64,000 bases of DNA from an uncultured Lachnospiraceae bacterium (GTDB lineage Bacteria > Bacillota > Clostridia > Lachnospirales > Lachnospiraceae), in assembly GCA_910579865.1 (NCBI GenBank), contig CAJTXA010000010.1, positions 72,150-136,149 on the forward strand, given 5' to 3'. The notes beneath the pieces are model-generated. The model did no database searches. It was not told the origin of the DNA and saw only the letters and a list, made by a program, of their open reading frames with translations. Positions 7,555 through 16,514 of the stretch are shown here, in pieces. Both the position numbers and the translations under genes were made by a program. Each line of letters opens with the position of its first letter. Within the stretch, counting starts at the first letter, position 1.

Positions 7555-8775
7555 ATGAAAGAGAAAGTAATTTTAGCGTACTCTGGTGGTCTTGACACCA
7601 CAGCAATTATTCCATGGTTAAAAGAAAACTATGACTATGATGTAATCTGTGTTTGTGCAGATGTAGGACAAGGCAATGAATTAGATGGATTGGAAGAGCG
7701 TGCTAAATTTTCCGGTGCATCAAAATTATATATTGAAGATCTAGTAGACGAATTTGTAGATGACTATGTGATCCCAACCGTTCAAGCAAATGCAGTATAT
7801 GAAAATAAATATTTATTAGGCACTTCTTTTGCAAGACCTGTTATTGCAAAAAGATTAGTAGAAATCGCAAGAAAAGAAGGAGCTGTAGCTATTTGTCATG
7901 GTGCAACTGGCAAAGGAAATGATCAAGTCCGTTTTGAATTAACAATTAAGGCTCTTGCTCCTGATCTAAAAATTATTGCTCCATGGCGTTGTAACGACAC
8001 TTGGAAAATGGAATCCCGTGAAGACGAAATTGAATACTGCAAACAACATGGAATCGATTTGCCTTTCTCTGCTGATAGTAGTTACAGCCGTGATCGCAAT
8101 TTATGGCATATCAGTCATGAAGGTCTAGAACTGGAAAGTCCTGCAAATGAACCAAACTATGAACATTTATTAGTACTTGGTGTCACACCAGAAAAAGCTC
8201 CAACTGAAGGGGAATATGTTACAATGACATTCGAAAAAGGAGTTCCTACCAGCGTAAATGGAGAAAAAATGAAACCAAGTGATATTATTCGCAAATTAAA
8301 TGAACTTGGTGGAAAGCATGGTATTGGTATTATTGATATTGTAGAAAACCGTGTAGTTGGTATGAAATCCCGTGGAGTTTATGAAACTCCTGGAGGAACG
8401 ATTCTTATGGAAGCACATACACAGTTAGAAGAATTGATTTTAGATCGTGATACATTAGATTATAAAAAACTGGTAGCTGTAAAATTTGCCGATTTAGTAT
8501 ATGAAGGAAAATGGTTTACTCCTCTAAGAGAAGCATTACAAGCATTTATTGAATCTACACAAGAATATGTTACAGGAGAAGTAAAATTTAAACTTTATAA
8601 AGGAAATATTATTAAAGCAGGTACTACATCTCCATACAGTTTATATAGTGAATCCCTTGCCAGCTTTACCACTGGAGAATTATATGACCACCATGATGCA
8701 GAAGGATTTATCAATTTATTTGGATTGTCTATGAAAGTTCGTGCAATGTTAGAAGCAGAAAGAAATAAAAAATAA
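7555..8775 (+). CDS. argG: Argininosuccinate synthase
   Basis: A 406-residue enzyme that joins citrulline and aspartate using ATP. The PP-loop AYSGGLDTT is at residues 8-16. Other family segments are CHGATGKGNDQVRFE, PWR and KSRGVYETPGGTIL. Length matches bacterial ArgG. AGGAGG is 10 nt before the ATG. It is divergent from argC and stands alone; argH is not next to it and ends of the pathway must be encoded elsewhere. A long perfect hairpin follows the gene. Confidence 0.97.
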   Translation: MKEKVILAYSGGLDTTAIIPWLKENYDYDVICVCADVGQGNELDGLEERAKFSGASKLYIEDLVDEFVDDYVIPTVQANAVYENKYLLGTSFARPVIAKRLVEIARKEGAVAICHGATGKGNDQVRFELTIKALAPDLKIIAPWRCNDTWKMESREDEIEYCKQHGIDLPFSADSSYSRDRNLWHISHEGLELESPANEPNYEHLLVLGVTPEKAPTEGEYVTMTFEKGVPTSVNGEKMKPSDIIRKLNELGGKHGIGIIDIVENRVVGMKSRGVYETPGGTILMEAHTQLEELILDRDTLDYKKLVAVKFADLVYEGKWFTPLREALQAFIESTQEYVTGEVKFKLYKGNIIKAGTTSPYSLYSESLASFTTGELYDHHDAEGFINLFGLSMKVRAMLEAERNKK

Positions 8776-8811
8776 CTATCACAGTTCAAAAATCTTTTCA
8801 TTTTGGACCAC

Positions 8812-8860
8812 TTAGAATGGCTTAACAATTTGTGTAAAGCCTATTGTTAAGCCATTCTAA
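8812..8860. terminator. Long hairpin between convergent argG and amt
   Basis: Perfect 18-bp inverted repeat (8812-8829 and 8843-8860) with a 13-nt loop. Neither side is followed by a clean T run, though AT-rich DNA follows on the plus side. It sits exactly between two convergent genes and most likely works as a two-way terminator or mRNA 3' end. The unusually long perfect stem could also be a small repeat element. Confidence 0.6.
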
Positions 8861-8873
8861 AAACCTTTATATT

Positions 8874-10568
8874 TTATTCATCTGTTCCCTGCATAGCATC
8901 ATATCCTTCCTCTCCGGTTCGAACCTTAATCGCATTTTCTACATGATAAACAAATATCTTTCCATCTCCAATATGCCCTGTATAAAGTACTTTCTTAGCT
9001 GTATTAATTACCTCAATTGCTGGAATTTTAGCTACTACAATCTCTACTTGAATCTTAGGCAGCAACTGCATGTCAATTGGTATCCCACGATAAAATTCGG
9101 CAGCACCTTTCTGAACTCCGCATCCAAGCACCTGTGTAACAGTCATTCCTGTTACTCCAATCTGATTCAAAGCATTTTTCAAAGCTTCAAATTTTGCTTG
9201 TTTTGTCAAAATCTCAATTTTCGTCAATTTCACCTCAGAAACTGCATCAATATCACTGGTTTTAACCTGTACTGGAACCGCTTCGTTCATAGAAGCTGCT
9301 ACTGTAAAATCTCCTATATCTTCCGTTATCATAGCAGAAGTAGTAAAATCTGCATAGGCACTAACTAACCCATGCTCTGTACTATCTAAACCCTCTACTT
9401 CTTCTTTTACTGTTACTCGTAATCCAATTGTTTTATTAATAATATGAAAAATAATAGTCATAGTTACAACTACCCAAAGAATCACACTAACTACTCCCAA
9501 ACACTGAACTCCAAGCATATGAAATCCGCCGCCATAAACCAATCCTCCATCTACAGCAAATACTCCTGTTAAAATCGTTCCTAACGCACCACAACATCCA
9601 TGTACACCAATTGCACCAACTGGATCATCCACTTTTAAGACCTTATCTACAAATTCAATCACTACTACAACTACAATCCCAGCTATCACTCCAACCATTG
9701 CTGCTCCAAATGGCGAAACCACATCACATCCAGCTGTAATTGCAACCAATCCAGCTAATGAACCATTTAAAGTCATAGAAACATCTGGCTTCTTATAACG
9801 AATCCAAGTAAATAACATTGTTGTACAAGTTGCAATTGCTGCTGCTAGGTTTGTTGTTACAAAAATACTAGATGCAGAAATAATTGCTGTATCAGAATCC
9901 ATCGCTACAGTAGAACAACCATTAAATCCAAACCAGCAAAACCAAAGAATAAATACTCCAAGTGCCCCCAATGTCAAACTATGTCCTGGAATTGCTCTCG
10001 ATTTTCCATCCTTTGTATATTTTCCAATACGAGGTCCAAGAATTCTTGCTCCAATCATTGCTGCAACGCCGCCGACCATATGAACTGCAGTCGATCCAGC
10101 AAAATCATGAAATCCTAACTGACCTAACCAGCCGCCGCCCCAAATCCAATGACCAGAAATTGGATAAACAAATAAAGAAATCGCTGCACTATAGATACAA
10201 TAAGAAACAAACTTTGTTCGTTCTGCCATAGCCCCAGATACAATCGTTGCCGCTGTAGCACAGAACACAGTCTGAAAAATTAAAAATGCAAAAAATGGAA
10301 CTCCATTTGGAAGAATATAAGAATAATCCTTTGTTGTAAAAAAATCAAGCCAACCTAAAACACCATTTCCTGCTCCAAACATAATTCCAAAACCAACCAG
10401 CCAAAAAATTGGTGTTCCAATACAAAAGTCCATTAAATTTTTCATAATAATATTTCCTGCATTTTTTGCTCTAGTAAATCCTGTCTCTACCATAGCAAAT
10501 CCTGCCTGCATAAAAAATACTAATGCAGCTCCAAGTAGTACCCAAATCGTATTAATTGCTGAAAACAT
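8874..10568 (-). CDS. amt: Ammonium transporter fused to a PII signalling domain
   Basis: A 564-residue fusion. Residues 1 to about 400 form an Amt/MEP/Rh channel with about 11 membrane helices (ETGFTRAKNAGNI, GHWIWGGGW, DFAGSTAVHMVGG, VGAIGVHGCCGALGTI), ending in the usual EEVEGLDSTEHG tail. After a linker of about 50 residues, a complete PII (GlnK) domain occupies about 446-564: KLTKIEILTKQAKFEALKNAL, QVLGCGVQKG, LLPKIQVEIVV and TGHIGDGKIFV. The T-loop tip reads YRGIPIDMQ, so the uridylylated tyrosine of enteric GlnK is missing and control would rest on ATP/ADP/2-oxoglutarate binding. The ATG at 10568 has GGAGG at 8 nt; the longer frame adds 24 residues without support. Amt-PII fusions are known in some Clostridia and planctomycetes. 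Confidence 0.93.
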   Translation of the reverse strand: MFSAINTIWVLLGAALVFFMQAGFAMVETGFTRAKNAGNIIMKNLMDFCIGTPIFWLVGFGIMFGAGNGVLGWLDFFTTKDYSYILPNGVPFFAFLIFQTVFCATAATIVSGAMAERTKFVSYCIYSAAISLFVYPISGHWIWGGGWLGQLGFHDFAGSTAVHMVGGVAAMIGARILGPRIGKYTKDGKSRAIPGHSLTLGALGVFILWFCWFGFNGCSTVAMDSDTAIISASSIFVTTNLAAAIATCTTMLFTWIRYKKPDVSMTLNGSLAGLVAITAGCDVVSPFGAAMVGVIAGIVVVVVIEFVDKVLKVDDPVGAIGVHGCCGALGTILTGVFAVDGGLVYGGGFHMLGVQCLGVVSVILWVVVTMTIIFHIINKTIGLRVTVKEEVEGLDSTEHGLVSAYADFTTSAMITEDIGDFTVAASMNEAVPVQVKTSDIDAVSEVKLTKIEILTKQAKFEALKNALNQIGVTGMTVTQVLGCGVQKGAAEFYRGIPIDMQLLPKIQVEIVVAKIPAIEVINTAKKVLYTGHIGDGKIFVYHVENAIKVRTGEEGYDAMQGTDE

Positions 10569-10611
10569 AATAATCTCCTCCTTCACTAAAATAAACCCAA
10601 CAAAACTATAC

Positions 10612-10643
10612 AAAAAAAAGACGCATTGCCAAAGCAACACGTC
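10612..10643 (-). terminator. Terminator-like hairpin in the amt leader (candidate attenuator)
   Basis: On the minus strand GACGTGTTGC and GCAATGCGTC pair over 10 bp (two G-U) around a TTTG loop, followed at once by eight T. It lies 44 bp upstream of the amt start, facing the gene, so it would stop amt transcription unless opened. No protein gene on this strand ends just before it. Regulation by antitermination is inferred. Confidence 0.6.
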
Positions 10644-10715
10644 ATTGTGTTTGATTTATTTTGTTTATCGTTTTTTATTTCGGTGGTGATTTTAACTCCA
10701 ATTATAAAAAAAGGA

Positions 10716-10744
10716 TTGAAAAAAACGGACATCTCTGTTAAACT
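10716..10744 (+). promoter_or_regulatory. Promoter of the AraC-type gene
   Basis: TTGAAA (10716-10721), 17-bp spacer, TAAACT (10739-10744), 30 bp before the start codon. Confidence 0.6.
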
Positions 10745-10773
10745 AAATAAAAAATTTTAAAAAGGAGTATTTT

Positions 10774-11517
10774 ATGTATAAGAATTCGTTTCTGCTCAAC
10801 TGTATGTTACAGCCTCTACTCTCATTAACCACAGCAAATTATCAAATTTACCAGGAAAACACCCTCTTTCCTATTACCTTCTCCACTTTTCAAGGTACTT
10901 CCACTCCTTGTCTATGGCTTCCAAATACTTGTTATACCCTTATCTGCAACTTAACAAAAAGCTATCTCTTAGATCTTCCTTCTACAAACGCTCCAAAAGA
11001 ACTTAGCTTTGAAAAAAATTATCATTATTTTTGTATTACTTTCTTCCCTAGTGTTCTTCCCTCTGATATCTTAAAAACCACTCTTTCTGATCTTCTCTCT
11101 TCTTCTCTCTTTCCTATTCAAATTTCTTCTCTTATTCCTCTTTTCACCGTTAGCTATCTACAATTCCCTCCTTTATTTATGCAGCACATCCTCTCTGCTT
11201 TCACTGCAACTGTCTCAGCCTCCAACCACTCTCTATCCATTCAGCAGCTAGCCCAAGACTTATCCTATTCGGAGCGTCATATTCGCCGCCTCTTTGAATC
11301 CTACATAGGCTATCCTCCTAAAACCTTTTTTCGAATTTTACGTTTTCAAAGCTCTCTTCAGGAAATCCTAAAAATGCCTGACAGAACAAACTCCGAGTTT
11401 ATCAATCTTCTTGCTTATTCTGATCAGGCACACTTTCAACGTGAATTTAAAACATTTACTACTATGACACCACGCCACTTTATTCAATTTTTACAAAAAC
11501 TACAATACTGGTCCTAA
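10774..11517 (+). CDS. AraC-family transcriptional regulator
   Basis: A 247-residue protein. The C-terminal 100 residues are a double helix-turn-helix of the AraC type (SIQQLAQDLSYSERHIRRLFESYIGYPP followed by YSDQAHFQREFKTFTTMTPRHF). The N-terminal 140 residues are weakly conserved and look like a small ligand-sensing domain; I cannot name the ligand. The gene has its own promoter and AAGGAG, lies divergent to amt-PII, and its end overlaps the convergent cls by 18 bp. A role in controlling amt is possible only on position. Confidence 0.85.
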   Translation: MYKNSFLLNCMLQPLLSLTTANYQIYQENTLFPITFSTFQGTSTPCLWLPNTCYTLICNLTKSYLLDLPSTNAPKELSFEKNYHYFCITFFPSVLPSDILKTTLSDLLSSSLFPIQISSLIPLFTVSYLQFPPLFMQHILSAFTATVSASNHSLSIQQLAQDLSYSERHIRRLFESYIGYPPKTFFRILRFQSSLQEILKMPDRTNSEFINLLAYSDQAHFQREFKTFTTMTPRHFIQFLQKLQYWS

Positions 11518-12996
11518 AAGTCTTGAAACCTGTTCCTTAAAACGCACGATTAAATTTCTCCGACTATAATCATATTTTGTAATCTCTGTTGATTTATGCA
11601 AATCATTTAAAAAAATATCAGTCAGCCTCTGTCCAATTTTAGAACTGTAGATCACAGCGTTGACTTCAAAATTTAAAAAGAAACTGCGGCTGTCCATATT
11701 TGCAGTTCCAAAACAGCACATCATCCCATCTACTATAATCCCCTTTGCGTGTAAAAATCCATTGTCATACGTATAACATTTTACGCCAGCTGCTAACATA
11801 TCTCCAATATAGGAATATGTCGCCCAATAAACAAATGGATGATCTGGTTTACAAGGAATCATAATTCTTACATCAATTCCAGACATTGCAGCAATTATTA
11901 ATGCATCCATCATAGATTCATCTGGTATAAAATAAGGTGTTTGAATATAAACACTTTTTTTTGCTTTTGCAATCATCCTTACATAGGTATTATGAATCTG
12001 TGGATAGCGAGAATCTGGTCCACTTGAAATAATCTGAATTCCTATTTTTTCCTTTTCTGGTTTATTTTCTATTTCTTCTGTTACTACTACTTCTTCTTGC
12101 CAAAGTTTTTCATCAGAAAACAAATTTTGTTTTGCTGCATAGTTCCAATCCATCACAAATCGTAATTTTAATCCAATAACTGCCTCTCCAATTACTCTAA
12201 GGTGAGTATCTCTCCAATATCCAAACTTTGAATCCAACCCAATATATTCCTTTCCAATATTAAATCCACCTACAAATCCTATTTTTCCATCCACTACTAC
12301 AATCTTCCGATGATTTCTATAATTCATACGAAGTTGCAAACGTCCAAATAACGCTGGGAAAAACTCTGTAACCTCAATTCCTTCTGTCCGAAGCTTCCTC
12401 CAATAAGACTTCCGAACAAAACGTCCTCCCATTCCATCCACCAAAATCCGCACGGAAACTCCTTCTTTTACTTTTTGTTTTAAATGTTTCACTAAACGTT
12501 CAAATAAAATATCATTTTTAATAATATAGTATTGTATTAAAATATAAAATTTTGCTTGATCAATTGCTTCTATTAAAGCATCAAATTTTGCATTTCCATC
12601 TATATAAATCTCAACTTCATTCTCTTCTGTATAAACTGCCTGTGATGCTTCTAAATTATAGAGCACCAAATCTTGATACTCTTTTAGTTTCTTATCTGAA
12701 ATACAAAATTGATTCCGAAAAATATTTTCTTCTTGCTTTTGAATATAAAAATTCAATGCATCTTCTATCTCCTTTGTTTTAAACATTTTAAGTTTTCTCA
12801 TATTCATTCCAAGTAACAGATAAAATACAAAGCCTATCACAGGAATAAAATATAATAAAAGCAGCCATCCCCATACAGCTCTTGGGTCCTTCCGTTCAAA
12901 AAACACAATAATAATCGCAAAAAAGCAATCCACTAAAAGCAAATGTTCTGACAAAAATCCCATAAAAAAATATAACTTTTCCCATAATTCTTGCAT
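11500..12996 (-). CDS. cls: Cardiolipin synthase
   Basis: A 498-residue membrane enzyme that condenses two phosphatidylglycerol molecules. Two N-terminal membrane helices (LLVDCFFAIIIVFF, WGWLLLLYFIPVIGFVFYLLLG) are followed by two phospholipase-D motifs: HRKIVVVDGKIGFVGGFNIG and HAKGIIVDGMMCCFGTANMDSRS. The length and layout match bacterial ClsA-type enzymes. AAGGAAGG precedes the ATG. The gene stands alone, with a possible extended -10 (TGaTATACT) about 50 bp upstream on the minus strand. Its 3' end overlaps the AraC gene by 18 bp. Confidence 0.95.
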   Translation of the reverse strand: MQELWEKLYFFMGFLSEHLLLVDCFFAIIIVFFERKDPRAVWGWLLLLYFIPVIGFVFYLLLGMNMRKLKMFKTKEIEDALNFYIQKQEENIFRNQFCISDKKLKEYQDLVLYNLEASQAVYTEENEVEIYIDGNAKFDALIEAIDQAKFYILIQYYIIKNDILFERLVKHLKQKVKEGVSVRILVDGMGGRFVRKSYWRKLRTEGIEVTEFFPALFGRLQLRMNYRNHRKIVVVDGKIGFVGGFNIGKEYIGLDSKFGYWRDTHLRVIGEAVIGLKLRFVMDWNYAAKQNLFSDEKLWQEEVVVTEEIENKPEKEKIGIQIISSGPDSRYPQIHNTYVRMIAKAKKSVYIQTPYFIPDESMMDALIIAAMSGIDVRIMIPCKPDHPFVYWATYSYIGDMLAAGVKCYTYDNGFLHAKGIIVDGMMCCFGTANMDSRSFFLNFEVNAVIYSSKIGQRLTDIFLNDLHKSTEITKYDYSRRNLIVRFKEQVSRLLGPVL

Positions 12997-13069
12997 AATA
13001 AATCCTTCCTTTCTCTACTCATTTTACCCACACCCTAACCATAGTATATCACACTTTAAAAAAATAAGT

Positions 13070-13097
13070 TTGCATTTCTTTCATTTCATGTTACAAT
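13070..13097 (+). promoter_or_regulatory. Promoter of the small membrane protein gene
   Basis: TTGCAT (13070-13075), 16-bp spacer, TACAAT (13092-13097). It would make a leader of about 210 nt before the gene at 13313. Confidence 0.55.
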
Positions 13098-13103
13098 ATA
13101 GAC

Positions 13104-13300
13104 TAAGACGCCAAAGATACTTTTGTACTAAAAGAAATTCGTTTAATAAAATTTTGAAATCTAGCTTTAAAAATAGGATAAAACGTTAAATTTTAGTGCT
13201 TTAGTGTATGCTATGGGGAAATCCTAAATACAATCTTACCCCAATTCGGTTGGTCTAACCGATTGACCACCCGAACTATTTTATTCAGTTACATAGAGTT
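13104..13300 (+). other. Long untranslated leader with secondary structure, unassigned
   Basis: About 200 nt without a gene. Visible pairings are CTTTT/AAAAG near 13121-13135, GGGG (about 13215) with CCCC (about 13240), and a hairpin TCGGTT/AACCGA near 13246-13263. The last one competes with a longer pairing of TTCGG..GGTC with GACC..CCGAA. I see no known riboswitch core. It may be a structured leader or just 5' untranslated RNA. Confidence 0.35.
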
Positions 13301-13312
13301 ATGGAGGTTATT

Positions 13313-13825
13313 ATGACAATACTAAAAGTTCTTCTTATCATTCTAATTATCCTTGTTGTTATTTTCACTGTATTATATTTCTTAGGCAGAAAAATGCAGA
13401 AAAAGCAAGCAGAACAGCAAGCAACAATGGAGGCAGTAGCACAAAATCTATCTCTTTATATTATTGACAAAGCAAGGCTAAAACCTGCTGAAGCTAATCT
13501 ACCAAAGATTGTCGTTGATTCAATACCCAAATATATGAGACGCTTTAAACTACCAATTGCAAAAGTAAAAGCTGGTCCTCGTATTATGTCACTTATTTGT
13601 GATGAACAAGTATTCTCTCAGATTCTTCCAAAACAGGAAGTAAAAGCTACTGTAAGCGGCATCTATATCACCAGCGCAAAACGAATTCGTGGTCCTGTTC
13701 CAGAGCCAAAGAAAAAGAAAAAATTTCTTGACCGTTTTCGAAAAAAGACTACAGAATCGATAGACCAAAAGAAAGCCAACAACGAAAAAGGAAAAAAAGA
13801 AAATAAAATAAGTAAAAAGAAATAA
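13313..13825 (+). CDS. Small single-pass membrane protein of unknown function
   Basis: 170 residues. An N-terminal membrane helix (ILKVLLIILIILVVIFTVLYFLG) is followed by a cytoplasmic part with a moderately hydrophobic core (PKIVVDSIPKYMRRFKLPIAKVKAGPRI) and a lysine-rich tail (KKKKKFLDRFRKK and a final stretch that is half lysine). The ATG at 13313 has GGAGG 5 nt upstream; a second ATG 12 nt earlier lacks a site. I do not recognise the family. The lysine tail suggests contact with nucleic acid or the inner membrane face, but this is inference. The gene is alone, with a long leader and a strong two-way terminator. Confidence 0.75.
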   Translation: MTILKVLLIILIILVVIFTVLYFLGRKMQKKQAEQQATMEAVAQNLSLYIIDKARLKPAEANLPKIVVDSIPKYMRRFKLPIAKVKAGPRIMSLICDEQVFSQILPKQEVKATVSGIYITSAKRIRGPVPEPKKKKKFLDRFRKKTTESIDQKKANNEKGKKENKISKKK

Positions 13826-13828
13826 AAT

Positions 13829-13877
13829 AAAAAAGCTATAAAAGAATATTATTCACGAATTCTTTTATAGCTTTTTT
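13829..13877. terminator. Two-way terminator
   Basis: An 18-bp perfect stem (13829-13846 and 13860-13877) with six A at one end and six T at the other, so it ends transcripts in both directions. It lies between two convergent genes with only a few bases to each stop codon. Confidence 0.92.
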
Positions 13878-13881
13878 CTAT

Positions 13882-14334
13882 CTAATTTCTTTCTGAAAGT
13901 GCAAGCTCTGCATTTTGCTTTGCTTTTACTACAATCGTAATTACACAATCTGATATAAACTCATAATTAATATCTAATGCATAGTCTACTACAATCCGAA
14001 TATCTTCCTCATTCTCTTCAATTTGTATTCGATTTGTATATAATCCAATCATCAAGTTTCCAAATGGTGTATTATAGTAAGTCATATTCTTTTTCTTTTC
14101 TTCAAAAATCATATGCACATTTGTCAGTCCTTTTTTCGTAATATCCACAATCCCATTCATAAACTTAATTGTATTTTTAGAAACTCCTTCGTACTCTTCT
14201 ATCATTTCATCATAGAGGATATATTGTTTTCCACCACGGTTAAAATATTGTCCGCCTGTAATTACCTCTATTACTTCATCCGAATTTACTGCAAATTGCA
14301 GTCCCGAAACAGATACTAATACCTCTTTTGTCAT
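13882..14334 (-). CDS. DUF1934 (YwiB-like) calycin-fold protein
   Basis: 150 residues resembling the DUF1934/YwiB family, a small beta-barrel found in Firmicutes and often next to wall or tRNA-synthetase genes. Recognisable parts are VLVSVSGLQ at the start, LYDEMIEEYEGV, a middle strand set (MIFEEKKKNMTYYNTPFGNLMIG) and a final LDINYEFISDCVITIVVK. Function is unknown in the literature I know. The ATG at 14334 uses GAGGG overlapping the murI stop codon, so translation is probably coupled. It is third in ddl-murI-DUF1934. Confidence 0.8.
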   Translation of the reverse strand: MTKEVLVSVSGLQFAVNSDEVIEVITGGQYFNRGGKQYILYDEMIEEYEGVSKNTIKFMNGIVDITKKGLTNVHMIFEEKKKNMTYYNTPFGNLMIGLYTNRIQIEENEEDIRIVVDYALDINYEFISDCVITIVVKAKQNAELALSERN

Positions 14335-14344
14335 AATCTTCCCT

Positions 14345-15175
14345 CTAATACTCCTCAATATTTATCTGCATTGTCCGTTCTGCTGAACATGGCAGAATCG
14401 ATGCTGCAAATTGTTTAAATCGCTCTGGCGTATCACTTACATAGAACATATGCATCTGCTCTATATCTTGTTTTTGCCTATTTTCCAATTTTTCTTTTCG
14501 TAACAGCCGTTGTAATTCTCTTGCTGTTTCATACGCTGGATTTACTAATGTTACATTCTCTCCCATCAATCTTCCAAGTGTACTTTGTAAAAGTGGATAA
14601 TGTGTACATCCTAAAATTAATGTATCAATATCATATTGTTTAACCTCATCCAAATAACGATTTGCTATTGCATCTAAAATAGGATCGTTTAAAAAAGTTC
14701 CCTCCTCTACAATTGGTACAAAAAGTGGACATGCTTTTCCAACCACAGTAAGCTCTGGATTTAAATCTTGAATAAAATGGGTATAAATTTTACTCTGAAT
14801 CGTTGCTTGTGTAGCAATAATCCCAATTTTCCCATTTTGGGTTGTATTTGCCGCAATCTTTGCTCCTGGTTTTATTACACCAAGAATAGGAATCTCTAAC
14901 TCTCTGCGAATCTCTTCTAATGCAAGCGCACTCGCTGTATTACATGCCACAACAATTGCTTTTACTTCTTTTGTCTGTAAAAAGCGAACAATCTGTTTGG
15001 AATACTTTAAAATTGTTGCTCTTGACTTTGTTCCATATGGCACACGAGCCGTATCACCAAAATATACAATCTTCTCATTTGGTATCTGACACATAATCTC
15101 TCTGGCAACTGTAAGACCACCAAATCCAGAATCAAATACACCAATGGGTGCATTTTGCAATTCCATCCGTTTCAC
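14345..15175 (-). CDS. murI: Glutamate racemase
   Basis: A 276-residue enzyme that supplies D-glutamate for peptidoglycan. Signature segments are IGVFDSGFGGLTVAREI, the first catalytic cysteine C78 in VVACNTASA, and the second in LGCTHYPLL. It lies 50 bp downstream of ddl, so the two make D-Ala-D-Ala and D-Glu together. The start is uncertain: GTG at 15175 and ATG at 15166 are both in frame and the ribosome site is weak. Confidence 0.96.
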   Translation of the reverse strand: MKRMELQNAPIGVFDSGFGGLTVAREIMCQIPNEKIVYFGDTARVPYGTKSRATILKYSKQIVRFLQTKEVKAIVVACNTASALALEEIRRELEIPILGVIKPGAKIAANTTQNGKIGIIATQATIQSKIYTHFIQDLNPELTVVGKACPLFVPIVEEGTFLNDPILDAIANRYLDEVKQYDIDTLILGCTHYPLLQSTLGRLMGENVTLVNPAYETARELQRLLRKEKLENRQKQDIEQMHMFYVSDTPERFKQFAASILPCSAERTMQINIEEY

Positions 15176-15226
15176 ATCTCTTTCTTTGTCTAATTTTACA
15201 AATCCTTATGTAAACTTTTTTATTCT

Positions 15227-16288
15227 TTAAAGCCTTTCAAATCTTACCAACGCACTTTGCAGCAGTTTTCCCACCAATATCCGTTTACTGATTCCTTTTG
15301 CTTCCCAAAGCATTGGATACATACTGATACTAGTAAATCCAGGAAGTGTATTCATCTCATTAAATACCACTTCATTGGTATCCTCTGTTAAGAAAAAGTC
15401 TACTCTTGACAATCCATACCCATCTAACGCACGAAAAATTGCTACTGCATCCTTCCGTATTTCTTCTTCCTTTTCTTTTGGTATCTCTGGTGAAATCACA
15501 GTTTTTGATTCCATACTGTGATATTTTGCCTTATAATCATAAAATTCTGCAGCCGCTAATATCTCTCCAACACCAGATGCCCGACTGTCTGCACCACCTA
15601 ACACAGCACACTCTAACTCTCTTCCTACAATTCTTTCTTCTACAAGTATTTTTCGATCATGTTCTGCTGCCAACATTAACCCATCAATTAGCTCTTCCTG
15701 ATTCTCTGCTCTAGACACCCCACAAGAAGATCCAGCATTAGATGGCTTTACAAAAACAGGGTAGGATAATTTATCTTCAATTCGCTTAATTGTCTCTTCC
15801 ATTTTACTTAAATCTTGTTTTGTTACTGCTACATATGCTGCTTGGCGAATCCCCAATGTATCTACTATCTTTTTTGTATATAACTTGTCCATAGCAAGAC
15901 TAGATGCTAATACACCACAACCTACATAAGGAATCTGAGCCAACTCCAAAAGTCCTTGCACTGTCCCATCTTCTCCATATAAACCATGCAATGTTGGAAA
16001 TACCACATCTAATTTCTTTTTTGTTACTTGGCTGCCTTCGATTAAAAGCAGACATTTCTCTGTCGCATCTGGAGAAAGAATTGCCTGTGTCTTTCCTGTC
16101 TTCCATGTTCCATTTTCAATTTCTTTTACAGAATTTGTAAGAATCCACTTTCCTTCTTTTGTAATTCCAATCAAAATGATGTCATATTCTTCTTTATCTA
16201 TATTTGAAATAATAGTTACTGCCGAAATGCAGGATATCTCATGTTCTGAAGACTGTCCACCAAATAACACTCCAACTGTTTTCTTCAT
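15227..16288 (-). CDS. ddl: D-alanine--D-alanine ligase
   Basis: A 353-residue ATP-grasp enzyme that makes the D-Ala-D-Ala end of the peptidoglycan stem peptide. It starts VGVLFGGQSSEHEISCISA, has FPTLHGLYGEDGTVQGLLE, the FVKPSNAGSSCGVS segment, and ends with EVVFNEMNTLPGFTSISMYP. The length fits the longer Firmicutes form. GAGGG precedes the ATG. First of ddl-murI-DUF1934. The ligase omega-loop region is not analysed, so a D-Ala-D-Lac preference cannot be excluded, but nothing around it resembles a vancomycin cluster. Confidence 0.95.
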   Translation of the reverse strand: MKKTVGVLFGGQSSEHEISCISAVTIISNIDKEEYDIILIGITKEGKWILTNSVKEIENGTWKTGKTQAILSPDATEKCLLLIEGSQVTKKKLDVVFPTLHGLYGEDGTVQGLLELAQIPYVGCGVLASSLAMDKLYTKKIVDTLGIRQAAYVAVTKQDLSKMEETIKRIEDKLSYPVFVKPSNAGSSCGVSRAENQEELIDGLMLAAEHDRKILVEERIVGRELECAVLGGADSRASGVGEILAAAEFYDYKAKYHSMESKTVISPEIPKEKEEEIRKDAVAIFRALDGYGLSRVDFFLTEDTNEVVFNEMNTLPGFTSISMYPMLWEAKGISKRILVGKLLQSALVRFERL

Positions 16289-16514
16289 CGTTCTTATCCC
16301 TCTGCAACTGTTCCCTACTTTTTCAGTTACATCCTTTCTTAATTCTTATTCTCTTTTTCATTCTCATAATAATAACTATTCTGTCGCAATAACAGATTCC
16401 CTTTTATACTGTATGAATCCTTTTTATAAACTATACCTATTTTTTATTATTTTCTAAATAAAAATATGATAGTTTTCTTTATTCTACCCTGAATAAGAAA
16501 ATTGTTCAACCCCT

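Noticed and set aside
10561..10773. Sigma-54 promoter before amt
   Set aside because: No TGGCAC-N5-TTGC pair at the right spacing on the minus strand.
13104..13300. 6S RNA, SRP RNA, tmRNA or a known riboswitch in the long leader
   Set aside because: None of the conserved cores of these RNAs could be found.
15227..16288. D-Ala--D-Lac ligase of a vancomycin-resistance cluster
   Set aside because: No vanH, vanX or two-component genes nearby; the context is housekeeping wall synthesis with murI.
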